Assembly (NCBI GenBank): GCA_031281765.1
Contig: JAITEX010000088.1
Coordinates: forward strand, 1 to 5,007
Source: Eubacteriales Family XIII. Incertae Sedis bacterium
GTDB lineage: Bacteria > Bacillota > Clostridia > Peptostreptococcales > Anaerovoracaceae
Direction of reading: 5' to 3'
Length of the DNA stretch: 5,007 nucleotides
Shown: positions 1 to 5,007 of the stretch, in pieces
Position numbering within the stretch: the first letter of the stretch is position 1
How the letters are laid out: each line of letters starts with the position of its first letter
Notes under the pieces: model-generated
What the model was told of the DNA's origin: nothing
Database searches by the model: none
Seen by the model: the letters and a program-made list of their open reading frames with translations, nothing else
Program-made: the position numbers and the translations under genes

Positions 1-1205
1 CGCAGATTCCTCTGCAGCAGGCCGGTGTCGAGATTCGGAAAATCGTCTGTCAGTGAAGCGGCCGTACCCGCGGCCTCGCCCGTGACCGCACACGGCGGAA
101 TGACGCGCGTAATATCCCACATCGCATCCGTTACGGAAATATCCCGTCCCGCGACGAGCAGATTTTTCAGCGCGGGGGTATAGAGCGTGCGGTAGGGTAT
201 CTCGAATACGGGCCCGCTCTTTCGCCAGTCACCCGTCATGCCGACGCTGTCCTCCGCGCGCCGGTACACTTCCGATTCATCTAAGGTATAGGCGCCCGCA
301 AGCCGCCGCGACATACGCACGAGCGGCAGAGTCGAGAAAGCGACCGGGGCATAGCGCCCGTTTTCTTCGCGGCGCTCCAGGATGTCCGCGAACATCTTTT
401 CATGCGCGGCGCATACGGCGCGGCTCAGCTCCTCGCCGTCCACGCCCGAAAACCGGAAGCTCTCATCGAGGCTCTCTGTTTTCACAAGGCCGTAGGCGTC
501 ATCGTCCTTCGGCATCTCCTCATCCGGCGCCCGGTCGGCAAGGCCGAACATCTTCAGCCGCACCTCCCCGCCGTCGCTGTAATAATACCAGCTGGCCAAG
601 CCGTTTCCTCCCGCGTGCAGCACCGTGTCGACACCGGCGAGGCTGCAGATATCAGCATCACCCGTCGCGTCTATTACGGACCCTGCGGCTATAGCCGAAC
701 GGCCTGTTTTATTTTCGATAATAACGGCGTGAATCCGGTCGCCTTCGCGCACCACGCCCGCCGCGAGCGAGCCGTACAAAATCCTCACGCCGAGGGAGAC
801 GAGCATCTGCTCCATGCGCAAGGCAAACAGCTGCGGATTGAACTGGACGGCATAGCGGCGCTGTTTTTTCGCTTCTGCAAAGCCGTTTTCAAACCACGCA
901 GCCGGTTCCTCCCCGTCCGCCCCGTACCGAATCGATTCCTTCAGCAGTTCTTCGCCGAGGCCGAACACCACCTGCCGGCCGCAGCCGTCGCAGAGCGGCA
1001 GATAGATGGCAATCAAACCAAGCGTCGCCATGCCGCCGAGGGCGTATTCCCGCTCAAGCAGGATGACATCCTTCCCCTTCCGCGCGGCGGCAAGGGCCGC
1101 GGCGACGCCGGCAATGCCGCCTCCCGCAACCAATACCTCACAGGAAGCGCTTATTCCCGTCAGGCGTTCCTTCTCGATACGGAATTTCATAGCTCCGGAT
1201 GTCAT
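1..1205 (-). CDS. FAD-dependent oxidoreductase (PF12831-like), C-terminus cut by window edge
   Basis: This is a predicted soluble flavoprotein oxidoreductase with unknown substrate. Reading the minus strand from 1205 gives 401 residues without a stop. A dinucleotide-binding motif lies at residues 25-33 (LVAGGGIAG, a GxGxxG) and is followed by LLERE, whose first Glu (about residue 51) would bind the FAD ribose. ALGGMATLG (55-63) and VIDATGDADI (177-186) are typical FAD-family motifs, and the end NLLVAGRD...PPCAVTGEAAGTAA (348-382) matches the C-terminal FAD-contact region of the family. Probably only a few to about 20 residues are missing. A CDGC pair sits at residues 72-75. No signal peptide or membrane segment is seen. 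The start at 1205 forms an ATGA overlap with the stop of the dehydrogenase gene and has AAGG about 12 nt upstream. The in-frame ATG at 1190 is possible, but its GGAG lies only 2 nt away. The gene is probably translationally coupled to its neighbour. Family assignment is firm; the reaction is not known. Confidence 0.88.
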   Translation of the reverse strand, partial: MTSGAMKFRIEKERLTGISASCEVLVAGGGIAGVAAALAAARKGKDVILLEREYALGGMATLGLIAIYLPLCDGCGRQVVFGLGEELLKESIRYGADGEEPAAWFENGFAEAKKQRRYAVQFNPQLFALRMEQMLVSLGVRILYGSLAAGVVREGDRIHAVIIENKTGRSAIAAGSVIDATGDADICSLAGVDTVLHAGGNGLASWYYYSDGGEVRLKMFGLADRAPDEEMPKDDDAYGLVKTESLDESFRFSGVDGEELSRAVCAAHEKMFADILERREENGRYAPVAFSTLPLVRMSRRLAGAYTLDESEVYRRAEDSVGMTGDWRKSGPVFEIPYRTLYTPALKNLLVAGRDISVTDAMWDITRVIPPCAVTGEAAGTAASLTDDFPNLDTGLLQRNL

Positions 1206-2371
1206 GCGTCTGCCGACACCTTTTGTCCCGCGAGCGGCGCCGTATGCAGTTTGTCCGCGGGGATTTCCTCCCCGATATAGACGACGTTTTTCAGCGCCCC
1301 GTGCAGGGAATCGTCAATCGCTTCTTTAATTTGGTCGAGGGTGAACCGATGTGTCAGGAGGCCGTCTATATCGACCATCCCCCTGCGGTACATATCCATG
1401 TATTTCGGAATATCGCGGCGCAGGGTCAAATTCCCCATAACGCAGCCGGTCAGTTTGCGCCCCGCCAGAAGCTCAAACCAGTTGATGTCCTCCATAAACT
1501 CGTTGCGGTGATGCCCGTGCCCGACAACGACGACCTGGCCGTAGTCGGCCGAGATGTCCATCGCCGTGCGTTTGATGCCCTTTCCGGCGGCAGCGACAAA
1601 GGCATGGTCCACGCCCGGGCCTCCCGTAATCTCCTTGACGCGGTGAACGGCGTCTTCCTCCAGCGCGTTGATGACGTGCGTGGCGCCGAATTTCTTTGCC
1701 GCCTCGAGTTTGATTTCCTGCGTGTCGATGCCGATGATGGGAATGGCGCCCGAATACCTCGCGCCCATAATAGCGGACAGGCCGACGCCTCCGCAGCCGA
1801 TGACCGCGAAACTCTCGGCGGGTTTCACCTTGACGCGGTTCAGTACCGCGCCGAATCCGGACATGAAGCCGCAGGCAAGCGCAGAGCCTATTTCGAACGG
1901 TATATCGTCGTCGATTTTACAGAGCATCCCTTCATACGCATTGCAGTATTCCGAGAAGCCGTTTGTTCCGGAACAGGTCTGAATGACGCGCTCCCCGTTC
2001 AGGCGCGTCATCGCGCTCGGTACGCGGAAGGACATCGGCGGAATGTTCTCGCAGAAGAACGGCCGGCCGTTCAGGCATTGTACGCAGTGCCCGCAACCGG
2101 CGCGGATTTCCGAACAGAGTACGCGGTCGCCCGGCTTCACATAGGTGACCTTCGAGCCGACAGCGTCAACGACGCCCGCGATTTCATGGCCGGCGCCGCC
2201 GGGCCCTTCATATTCCCCGTGCTCGCCCGTCCACGCCAGGACATCACTGTTGCAGATGGTACACGTCATGACCTTCAGCCGGACCTCGTACTCGCCCGGA
2301 TCGTCAAGCTCCACTTCCTCAACGATAATGTCGAGTCCCATTTGAGGGACTAAAGCCATCTTACATCTCAT
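1202..2371 (-). CDS. Zinc-dependent medium-chain alcohol dehydrogenase
   Basis: This 389-residue cytoplasmic MDR-superfamily dehydrogenase probably oxidises an alcohol to a carbonyl with NAD+. The GroES-like N-terminal domain carries catalytic-zinc ligands at C40 (CNSD), H62 (GHE) and C168 (ACGF). The structural-zinc lobe has four cysteines, C93, C96, C99 and C107. The Rossmann domain shows GCGGVG at 192-197, and D216 at the end of the second strand favours NAD(H) over NADP(H). The ACGFMSGFG and GCGGVGLS segments resemble class I/III alcohol dehydrogenases. About 20 residues follow the usual end of the family (after KNVVYIG). The start at 2371 is fixed by a near-perfect AAGGAGGT 7 nt upstream. 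It lies 65 nt after the aconitase X small subunit and overlaps the FAD oxidoreductase by 4 nt. Its substrate is probably linked to the aconitase X product or precursor, by context only; specificity cannot be read from the sequence. Confidence 0.95.
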   Translation of the reverse strand: MRCKMALVPQMGLDIIVEEVELDDPGEYEVRLKVMTCTICNSDVLAWTGEHGEYEGPGGAGHEIAGVVDAVGSKVTYVKPGDRVLCSEIRAGCGHCVQCLNGRPFFCENIPPMSFRVPSAMTRLNGERVIQTCSGTNGFSEYCNAYEGMLCKIDDDIPFEIGSALACGFMSGFGAVLNRVKVKPAESFAVIGCGGVGLSAIMGARYSGAIPIIGIDTQEIKLEAAKKFGATHVINALEEDAVHRVKEITGGPGVDHAFVAAAGKGIKRTAMDISADYGQVVVVGHGHHRNEFMEDINWFELLAGRKLTGCVMGNLTLRRDIPKYMDMYRRGMVDIDGLLTHRFTLDQIKEAIDDSLHGALKNVVYIGEEIPADKLHTAPLAGQKVSADA

Positions 2372-2378
2372 TATTATT

Positions 2379-2386
2379 ACCTCCTT
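2379..2386 (-). promoter_or_regulatory. Strong ribosome binding site of the dehydrogenase gene
   Basis: AAGGAGGT on the minus strand, 7 nt before the ATG at 2371. It is the strongest Shine-Dalgarno sequence in the window and settles the dehydrogenase start. It follows a 65-nt gap, so this gene can be initiated independently of ribosomes leaving the swivel gene. Confidence 0.85.
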
Positions 2387-2390
2387 ATAA

Positions 2391-2452
2391 GCCGCCTATT
2401 TTGCCCCTGCCTGCGTTGCTCCGCTCACTCAGTCGCTTATTTTGCCCCTGCC
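2391..2452 (-). repeat. Imperfect 21-bp direct repeat, 41-bp period, spanning the swivel gene 3' end
   Basis: Positions 2432-2452 and 2391-2411 are direct copies matching at 19 of 21 bases, including an identical 15-bp core (TATTTTGCCCCTGCC on the plus strand). The upstream copy encodes the last residues (AGAK) and stop codon of the aconitase X small subunit. The downstream copy repeats the same codons and a stop (TAA in one, TAG in the other) in the untranslated gap before the dehydrogenase. The 20 nt between them have no second copy here. It looks like a short tandem duplication that has partly decayed, or a dispersed intergenic repeat that supplied the gene end. Confidence 0.7.
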
Positions 2453-2853
2453 CTTTTCGTGATTTCTATGTATCCTTCGTCCGCGTTGACGAGGACCGTG
2501 TCGCCGGTTTCGATGACCTCCATCGGGTCGCGCTCAAAATCCGTCATGGACGGGATATGCGCGACCATCGCGCAGGCGACGCTCAGCGGGCAGCCCTCCG
2601 TATGGATGAAGGCCGCGGGCTTGTTCGGCCCGACGCCGTAACTCATAAAGCCGCCGGAACCGCGCGGCGACGGGTAGACGAGGATTTTCCCGGCGTAGGA
2701 TACGCCGAAGAGCGGATGGTTCCGTTCCGTCGTATAGCCGCGCGCGGGATTGTTGTTCGCGAAGCCCTCTAAGGGCTTCGGGGAAACCAAGGCTTCCGCT
2801 TCCGCCACGCCGCCGAACTCCTTCCTGCCATATATCCTGATTTTCTCCGTCAT
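2437..2853 (-). CDS. Aconitase X small subunit (swivel domain, DUF126 / PF01989)
   Basis: This 138-residue protein is the separate swivel subunit of a two-subunit aconitase X, which closes over the active site of the catalytic subunit. The recognisable core is HPLFGVSYAGKILVYPSPRGS, roughly residues 46-66. Its PSxRGS loop carries the family's conserved Arg and Ser, and the Ser corresponds in position to the swivel-domain catalytic serine of aconitases. Further on, KPAAFIHTEG and the ETGDTVLVNADEGYIEI strand (about 114-130) also fit the family. In many bacteria the two parts are one fused chain; here they are separate, large subunit first. The start at 2853 has a GGAGGT 6 nt upstream. The gap to the large-subunit stop is 4 nt, so the two are surely co-translated. 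The last codons are repeated just downstream (2391-2411). Confidence 0.92.
   Translation of the reverse strand: MTEKIRIYGRKEFGGVAEAEALVSPKPLEGFANNNPARGYTTERNHPLFGVSYAGKILVYPSPRGSGGFMSYGVGPNKPAAFIHTEGCPLSVACAMVAHIPSMTDFERDPMEVIETGDTVLVNADEGYIEITKRAGAK
2760..2780 (-). repeat. Intragenic perfect hairpin (9-bp arms, 3-nt loop)
   Basis: CGAAGCCCT at 2760-2768 and AGGGCTTCG at 2772-2780 are exact inverted copies separated by CTA. It lies early in the swivel-subunit gene (about codons 25-31) and would form a GC-rich stem in its mRNA. No U-run follows, so it is not a terminator. It may be chance codon choice or an mRNA structure affecting expression of the second aconitase X gene. Confidence 0.55.
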
Positions 2854-2857
2854 GCGC

Positions 2858-4165
2858 CTACCTCCATTCCCCGTGCCATCTGCCGGTCAAGGCCGCGTCT
2901 ATGCAGTCATCCTGCGAGCCGTAGCAGACCTCAAGCTTGTTGTCCTCGTCCGGATAGCAGCCCGTAATATAGTATGCCTGTTTCGCGGAATCAAGCGCAA
3001 TAGTCCTGACGCCTTTCGGCACGGCGCCCATCGCCGCAAGGCAGGTACCCGTCATCAGATGAGCGCCGGCGTCTTCGAATATCTTCAGGTAGCCGATATT
3101 CTTCGCGACATCGTAGAGCCACGGCGCCGTCATGATATAGAAGGGGATCTTGACCTTCTTTCCCTCAAGTTTGCGGGCCAGCAGCATCATATCGACGATG
3201 TTCAGGTGGGGGCAGCCGAGATAGACCATGTCGACCGTATCCGACCCGTGATAGTTCAGCGTTTCGTAGGCCTTCCGCAGCTCCGCTTCCCCGACTAACG
3301 TTTCCCGCTCCGGCGCTTTCCCGCCGAAGGCAAATTCCATAGTCGGCGCTTCCGGCGTCGTTCCGGGGATATGGTACATACGGACCGCGCCGCCCGTGTT
3401 CATCGCGGCATTCAGTTTCTGCAGCTGCGTCGTCGTCGGCTTAGCCGTCCCCGTCAGGCACGGCACGTGCACGCCCGCATCCTCGCCGACCGCGAAACCG
3501 AACACGTCCCATTCCAGATCGCTTTTGATGAGGCGTTCGGTTTTCACGAGGACAGTCGCGTAGCGGTTTTCCGTGATATGCATATCATAATAGGCGGTCT
3601 TCCCGAGGAAGCACGTCGCGAAACTGCCGTCGATATTGCTGCGCGCGCCGAGAACAGCATTGCAGTACGGGACGGCGGAACTCTCGTTCCAGGAACAATG
3701 CTGCCCCATCGTCGGCAGATAGGTATCCACGAGATAATTCGCGCAGGAATGCGTCGTCATCATGCCCATGCGCCGGTAGAGTTCATACCACTCGTCCCGC
3801 ATCGCCTTTTCATGGAAGGCGGGGTCGCTCTGCAGGTTCGCGTCATCCTGAAACGCGCAGACATTGCAGTGCTCCCACCCGTGAACGGGCGGCTGGAAGA
3901 GGAACGGCGCCTTGTTCGCGAACGTCGGTATCTTGAAATGCGCCCCCTGTTCGACGATTTTTCTGAGCTCTTCAATCGGAAATTCGTAAAAGGGCGACAT
4001 CGCGGTCATCGGCGTGTGGAAATCGCCCGTGCCGTCAAGGTCTATCAGGCGGTCCGCCCCCGCGACCTCGCACAATTCCACAAGGTATTCCATACAGAGA
4101 CGGGGGACGACGCCGTCCTCACCCTGCAGCATCCGTTTTTCTTCATCGGTCAATTTCAGGTCCAT
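2858..4165 (-). CDS. Aconitase X large catalytic subunit (DUF521 / PF04412)
   Basis: This 435-residue protein is the catalytic subunit of a two-part aconitase X, an Fe-S hydro-lyase that removes water from a hydroxylated acid. Three cysteines lie in the expected cluster-ligand contexts: C141 (SCANYL), C318 (LGCPH) and C375 (TGTC). The family signature is WNESSAVPYCNAVLGARSN at 159-177. The chain is rich in other cysteines, including HCNVC at 99-103. Two spots depart from the motifs I recall for cis-3-hydroxyproline dehydratases: SCANY where TCxPY is usual, and GARSN-I where GARTN-R is usual. The start at 4165 is preferred because AAGGGG lies about 10 nt upstream. An in-frame ATG at 4213 would add 16 residues but has no ribosome binding site and falls upstream of the likely transcript start. 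It is first in the operon, 4 nt before the swivel gene. The substrate is unassigned: hydroxyproline and phosphomevalonate dehydratases are the characterised relatives. Confidence 0.93.
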   Translation of the reverse strand: MDLKLTDEEKRMLQGEDGVVPRLCMEYLVELCEVAGADRLIDLDGTGDFHTPMTAMSPFYEFPIEELRKIVEQGAHFKIPTFANKAPFLFQPPVHGWEHCNVCAFQDDANLQSDPAFHEKAMRDEWYELYRRMGMMTTHSCANYLVDTYLPTMGQHCSWNESSAVPYCNAVLGARSNIDGSFATCFLGKTAYYDMHITENRYATVLVKTERLIKSDLEWDVFGFAVGEDAGVHVPCLTGTAKPTTTQLQKLNAAMNTGGAVRMYHIPGTTPEAPTMEFAFGGKAPERETLVGEAELRKAYETLNYHGSDTVDMVYLGCPHLNIVDMMLLARKLEGKKVKIPFYIMTAPWLYDVAKNIGYLKIFEDAGAHLMTGTCLAAMGAVPKGVRTIALDSAKQAYYITGCYPDEDNKLEVCYGSQDDCIDAALTGRWHGEWR

Positions 4166-4174
4166 GAGATTCTT

Positions 4175-4182
4175 ACCCCTTT
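4175..4182 (-). promoter_or_regulatory. Ribosome binding site of the aconitase X large subunit
   Basis: AAAGGGGT on the minus strand, about 10 nt before the ATG at 4165. It decides the start, since the longer in-frame candidate at 4213 has no comparable site. Confidence 0.6.
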
Positions 4183-4211
4183 GAGTTTCTGCATTCCGGT
4201 AAACTACTATC

Positions 4212-4241
4212 ATTATTCCAAACGTGAGGGCCGCTGTCCAA
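4212..4241 (-). promoter_or_regulatory. Candidate sigma-A promoter of the aconitase X operon
   Basis: On the minus strand, TTGGAC (4241-4236) and AATAAT (4217-4212) are separated by 18 nt. The -10 box matches consensus at five of six positions; the -35 box matches at only three. Transcription would begin near 4205, leaving a leader of about 40 nt before the ATG at 4165. A small palindrome TGTC-N4-GACA (4235-4246) overlaps the -35 box and could be an operator, but its arms are only 4 bp. This is the only promoter-like sequence I find between the RhuM stop and the operon. Confidence 0.4.
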
Positions 4242-4257
4242 TGACAATAATTTCCCG

Positions 4258-4265
4258 GGTATACC
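4258..4265. promoter_or_regulatory. GGTATACC palindrome upstream of operon, possible GntR-type operator
   Basis: A perfect 8-bp palindrome about 17 bp upstream of the candidate -35 box. GTATAC-centred palindromes are typical operators of FCD-class GntR regulators such as UxuR/ExuR, which control sugar-acid catabolism. I noticed no other copy of this hexamer when reading the window. No regulator gene is present here, so the link is speculative. An 8-bp palindrome can also arise by chance. Confidence 0.25.
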
Positions 4266-4327
4266 GTAAAAGGAATGGGGCGCGGAGGAATAATCTAAGG
4301 CGCACATGGTATTTCACGAAAAAATCA

Positions 4328-5007
4328 TTATACGTTTTTCAACAGTTCTGCTGGCTCTACTTCCATTTTGGAAATGGCGAACAATTTCTTTCCTAAGTCT
4401 TTGAGTGATGCGCCGATGTGATAAACCATATTGTCGATTATAAGAAAACGGTCGTGAAAGACGTTTGATGTCTGTACTATTATCGGATCATACTGCGCGT
4501 TATGTTGTATCAAGTCCAATTGCAGCTGTTTTGAAATCTTCCTCGTGTATATCTCTGCGCTCACCTTTGCATGCCGTTTCGATAAAAGTAACAGTATTGT
4601 TTCATCCACATAATTATCAAGCAAAACTATCTTTTTTTTCGCAGTTTTAATCAATTTGCTCACAAATTCGTAAGCGTCAAATATCTGCCCTTGATAGAAA
4701 ATGCCTTCGACTGGAGGAAGCGCCGTCCTGACGAAGAAGTCCACCTTTGTCTCGACATTCTCCATCCTACGTTCAAGCCGCTCAAACCTGTCATGGACAG
4801 CATAACCTCGCAACATATACTCTCGAAGTACGGACGTCGCCCATTGGCGGAATTTGGTGGCGTTGATGGAATTTACGCGATAACCAACAGAAACAATTGC
4901 ATCAAGGTTGTAAAATTTTGTCCTATACTTCTTCCCGTCAGCCGCAGTATGTTCCAAAATGGAACATACTGATTCTTCGACCAACTCTTTTGTTTTGAAT
5001 ATATTGC
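4328..5007 (-). CDS. RhuM-family protein with C-terminal PLD-like domain, N-terminus outside window
   Basis: The frame is open to the right-hand window edge and gives 225 residues (numbered here from the first full codon). A TTG at 4984 could be read as a start, but the coding frame and RhuM similarity continue upstream (NIFKTKEL), so I expect roughly 70 more N-terminal residues, normally a DNA-binding-like region. Residues 31-70 hold the RhuM core (FYNLDAIVSVGYRV, then FRQWATSVLREYMLRGYA). Residues 71-92 look like a short coiled coil. From about 101 a phospholipase-D-like domain follows, with HDRFLIID at 184-191 (HxRx4D, the Lys of the usual HxKx4D replaced by Arg) and GASLKD at 198-203. One such motif implies dimerisation if it is active. 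RhuM proteins are often found near restriction systems and mobile DNA. Function is unknown; nucleic-acid binding is likely. G+C is roughly 43%, against about 60% for the neighbouring operon, which suggests transfer. Confidence 0.85.
   Translation of the reverse strand, partial: NIFKTKELVEESVCSILEHTAADGKKYRTKFYNLDAIVSVGYRVNSINATKFRQWATSVLREYMLRGYAVHDRFERLERRMENVETKVDFFVRTALPPVEGIFYQGQIFDAYEFVSKLIKTAKKKIVLLDNYVDETILLLLSKRHAKVSAEIYTRKISKQLQLDLIQHNAQYDPIIVQTSNVFHDRFLIIDNMVYHIGASLKDLGKKLFAISKMEVEPAELLKNV
4945..4971. repeat. Perfect 27-bp palindrome inside the RhuM gene
   Basis: CAGTATGTTCCA (4945-4956) and TGGAACATACTG (4960-4971) are exact inverted copies separated by AAA. It lies within the coding sequence, over residues of the SVCSILEHTA segment just before the RhuM core. 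The reading frame passes through it intact and the encoded residues fit the family, so it is not an insertion that breaks the gene. Twelve-base perfect arms so close together are unlikely by chance in 5 kb. Confidence 0.85.

Noticed and set aside
402..1280. Plus-strand reading frame opposite the FAD oxidoreductase
   Set aside because: The minus strand encodes a clear FAD enzyme with motifs along its full length. The antisense frame shows no motif or ribosome binding site.
1199..2353. 384-residue plus-strand reading frame lying antisense to the alcohol dehydrogenase
   Set aside because: The minus-strand frame has all zinc ligands, a Rossmann motif and a strong ribosome binding site. The plus-strand frame has no recognisable domain and is expected from high-GC codon use.
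2437..4165. Assignment as archaeal-type phosphomevalonate dehydratase of a modified mevalonate pathway
   Set aside because: No UbiD-type decarboxylase, prenyltransferase or mevalonate gene is nearby, and the neighbours are redox enzymes in a bacterial-style operon.
2858..4213. Longer version of the aconitase X large subunit beginning at 4213
   Set aside because: There is no Shine-Dalgarno before 4213 and the candidate transcript start is downstream of it, whereas 4165 has AAGGGG and begins with a family-like N-terminus.
4300..4350. Rho-independent terminator after the RhuM gene
   Set aside because: Only a weak A-T stem (GAAAAA/TTTTTC with an 11-nt loop) is present, with no GC stem followed by a U-run.
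3371..4396. 341-residue plus-strand reading frame opposite the aconitase X large subunit
   Set aside because: It is antisense to a conserved enzyme and runs across the promoter region into the RhuM gene end; the translation is Arg/His-rich and low in information.
4328..4984. Complete RhuM protein starting at the TTG at 4984
   Set aside because: The frame stays open to the window edge and the upstream residues match the family, so the gene is truncated by the window rather than starting there.
1..5007. CRISPR array, tRNA or rRNA genes, insertion sequences
   Set aside because: No repeat-spacer pattern, cloverleaf, rRNA signature or transposase was seen on either strand.

Overview
The window carries a minus-strand cluster of four metabolic genes, preceded upstream (at the right-hand side) by the 3' part of an unrelated AT-rich gene, also on the minus strand. 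The metabolic part looks about 60% G+C by eye. It has strong GGAGG-type ribosome binding sites and tight gene spacing. Together with the gene families, this suggests a fairly high-GC anaerobic Firmicute (for example Negativicutes or a clostridial relative). That placement is an inference from style, not from a marker gene.

Layout in transcription order, right to left. (1) 5007-4328: a RhuM-family protein whose N-terminus lies outside the window. It has a RhuM core, a short coiled coil and a C-terminal PLD-like domain. The gene holds a perfect 27-bp palindrome (4945-4971). (2) 4327-4166: a 162-nt intergenic region with a candidate sigma-A promoter and a GGTATACC palindrome. (3) 4165-2858: aconitase X large (catalytic) subunit. 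(4) 2853-2437: aconitase X small (swivel) subunit, 4 nt downstream. (5) 2436-2372: a 65-nt gap containing a partial repeat of the end of the swivel gene. (6) 2371-1202: a zinc-dependent medium-chain alcohol dehydrogenase. (7) 1205-1: an FAD-dependent oxidoreductase, overlapping the dehydrogenase by 4 nt and cut only near its C-terminus by the window edge.

The two aconitase X genes should form one heteromeric Fe-S dehydratase. The NAD-type dehydrogenase and the FAD oxidoreductase that follow suggest a short catabolic route in which a hydroxylated acid is dehydrated and its product, or a related alcohol, is oxidised. Known aconitase X enzymes act on cis-3-hydroxy-L-proline (bacteria) or 5-phosphomevalonate (archaea). 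Nothing else in the window points to either pathway, and the large subunit departs from motifs I recall as conserved in the hydroxyproline enzymes. The substrate is therefore open, and this four-gene module is the most interesting object here. The RhuM gene has a different base composition and was probably acquired separately.
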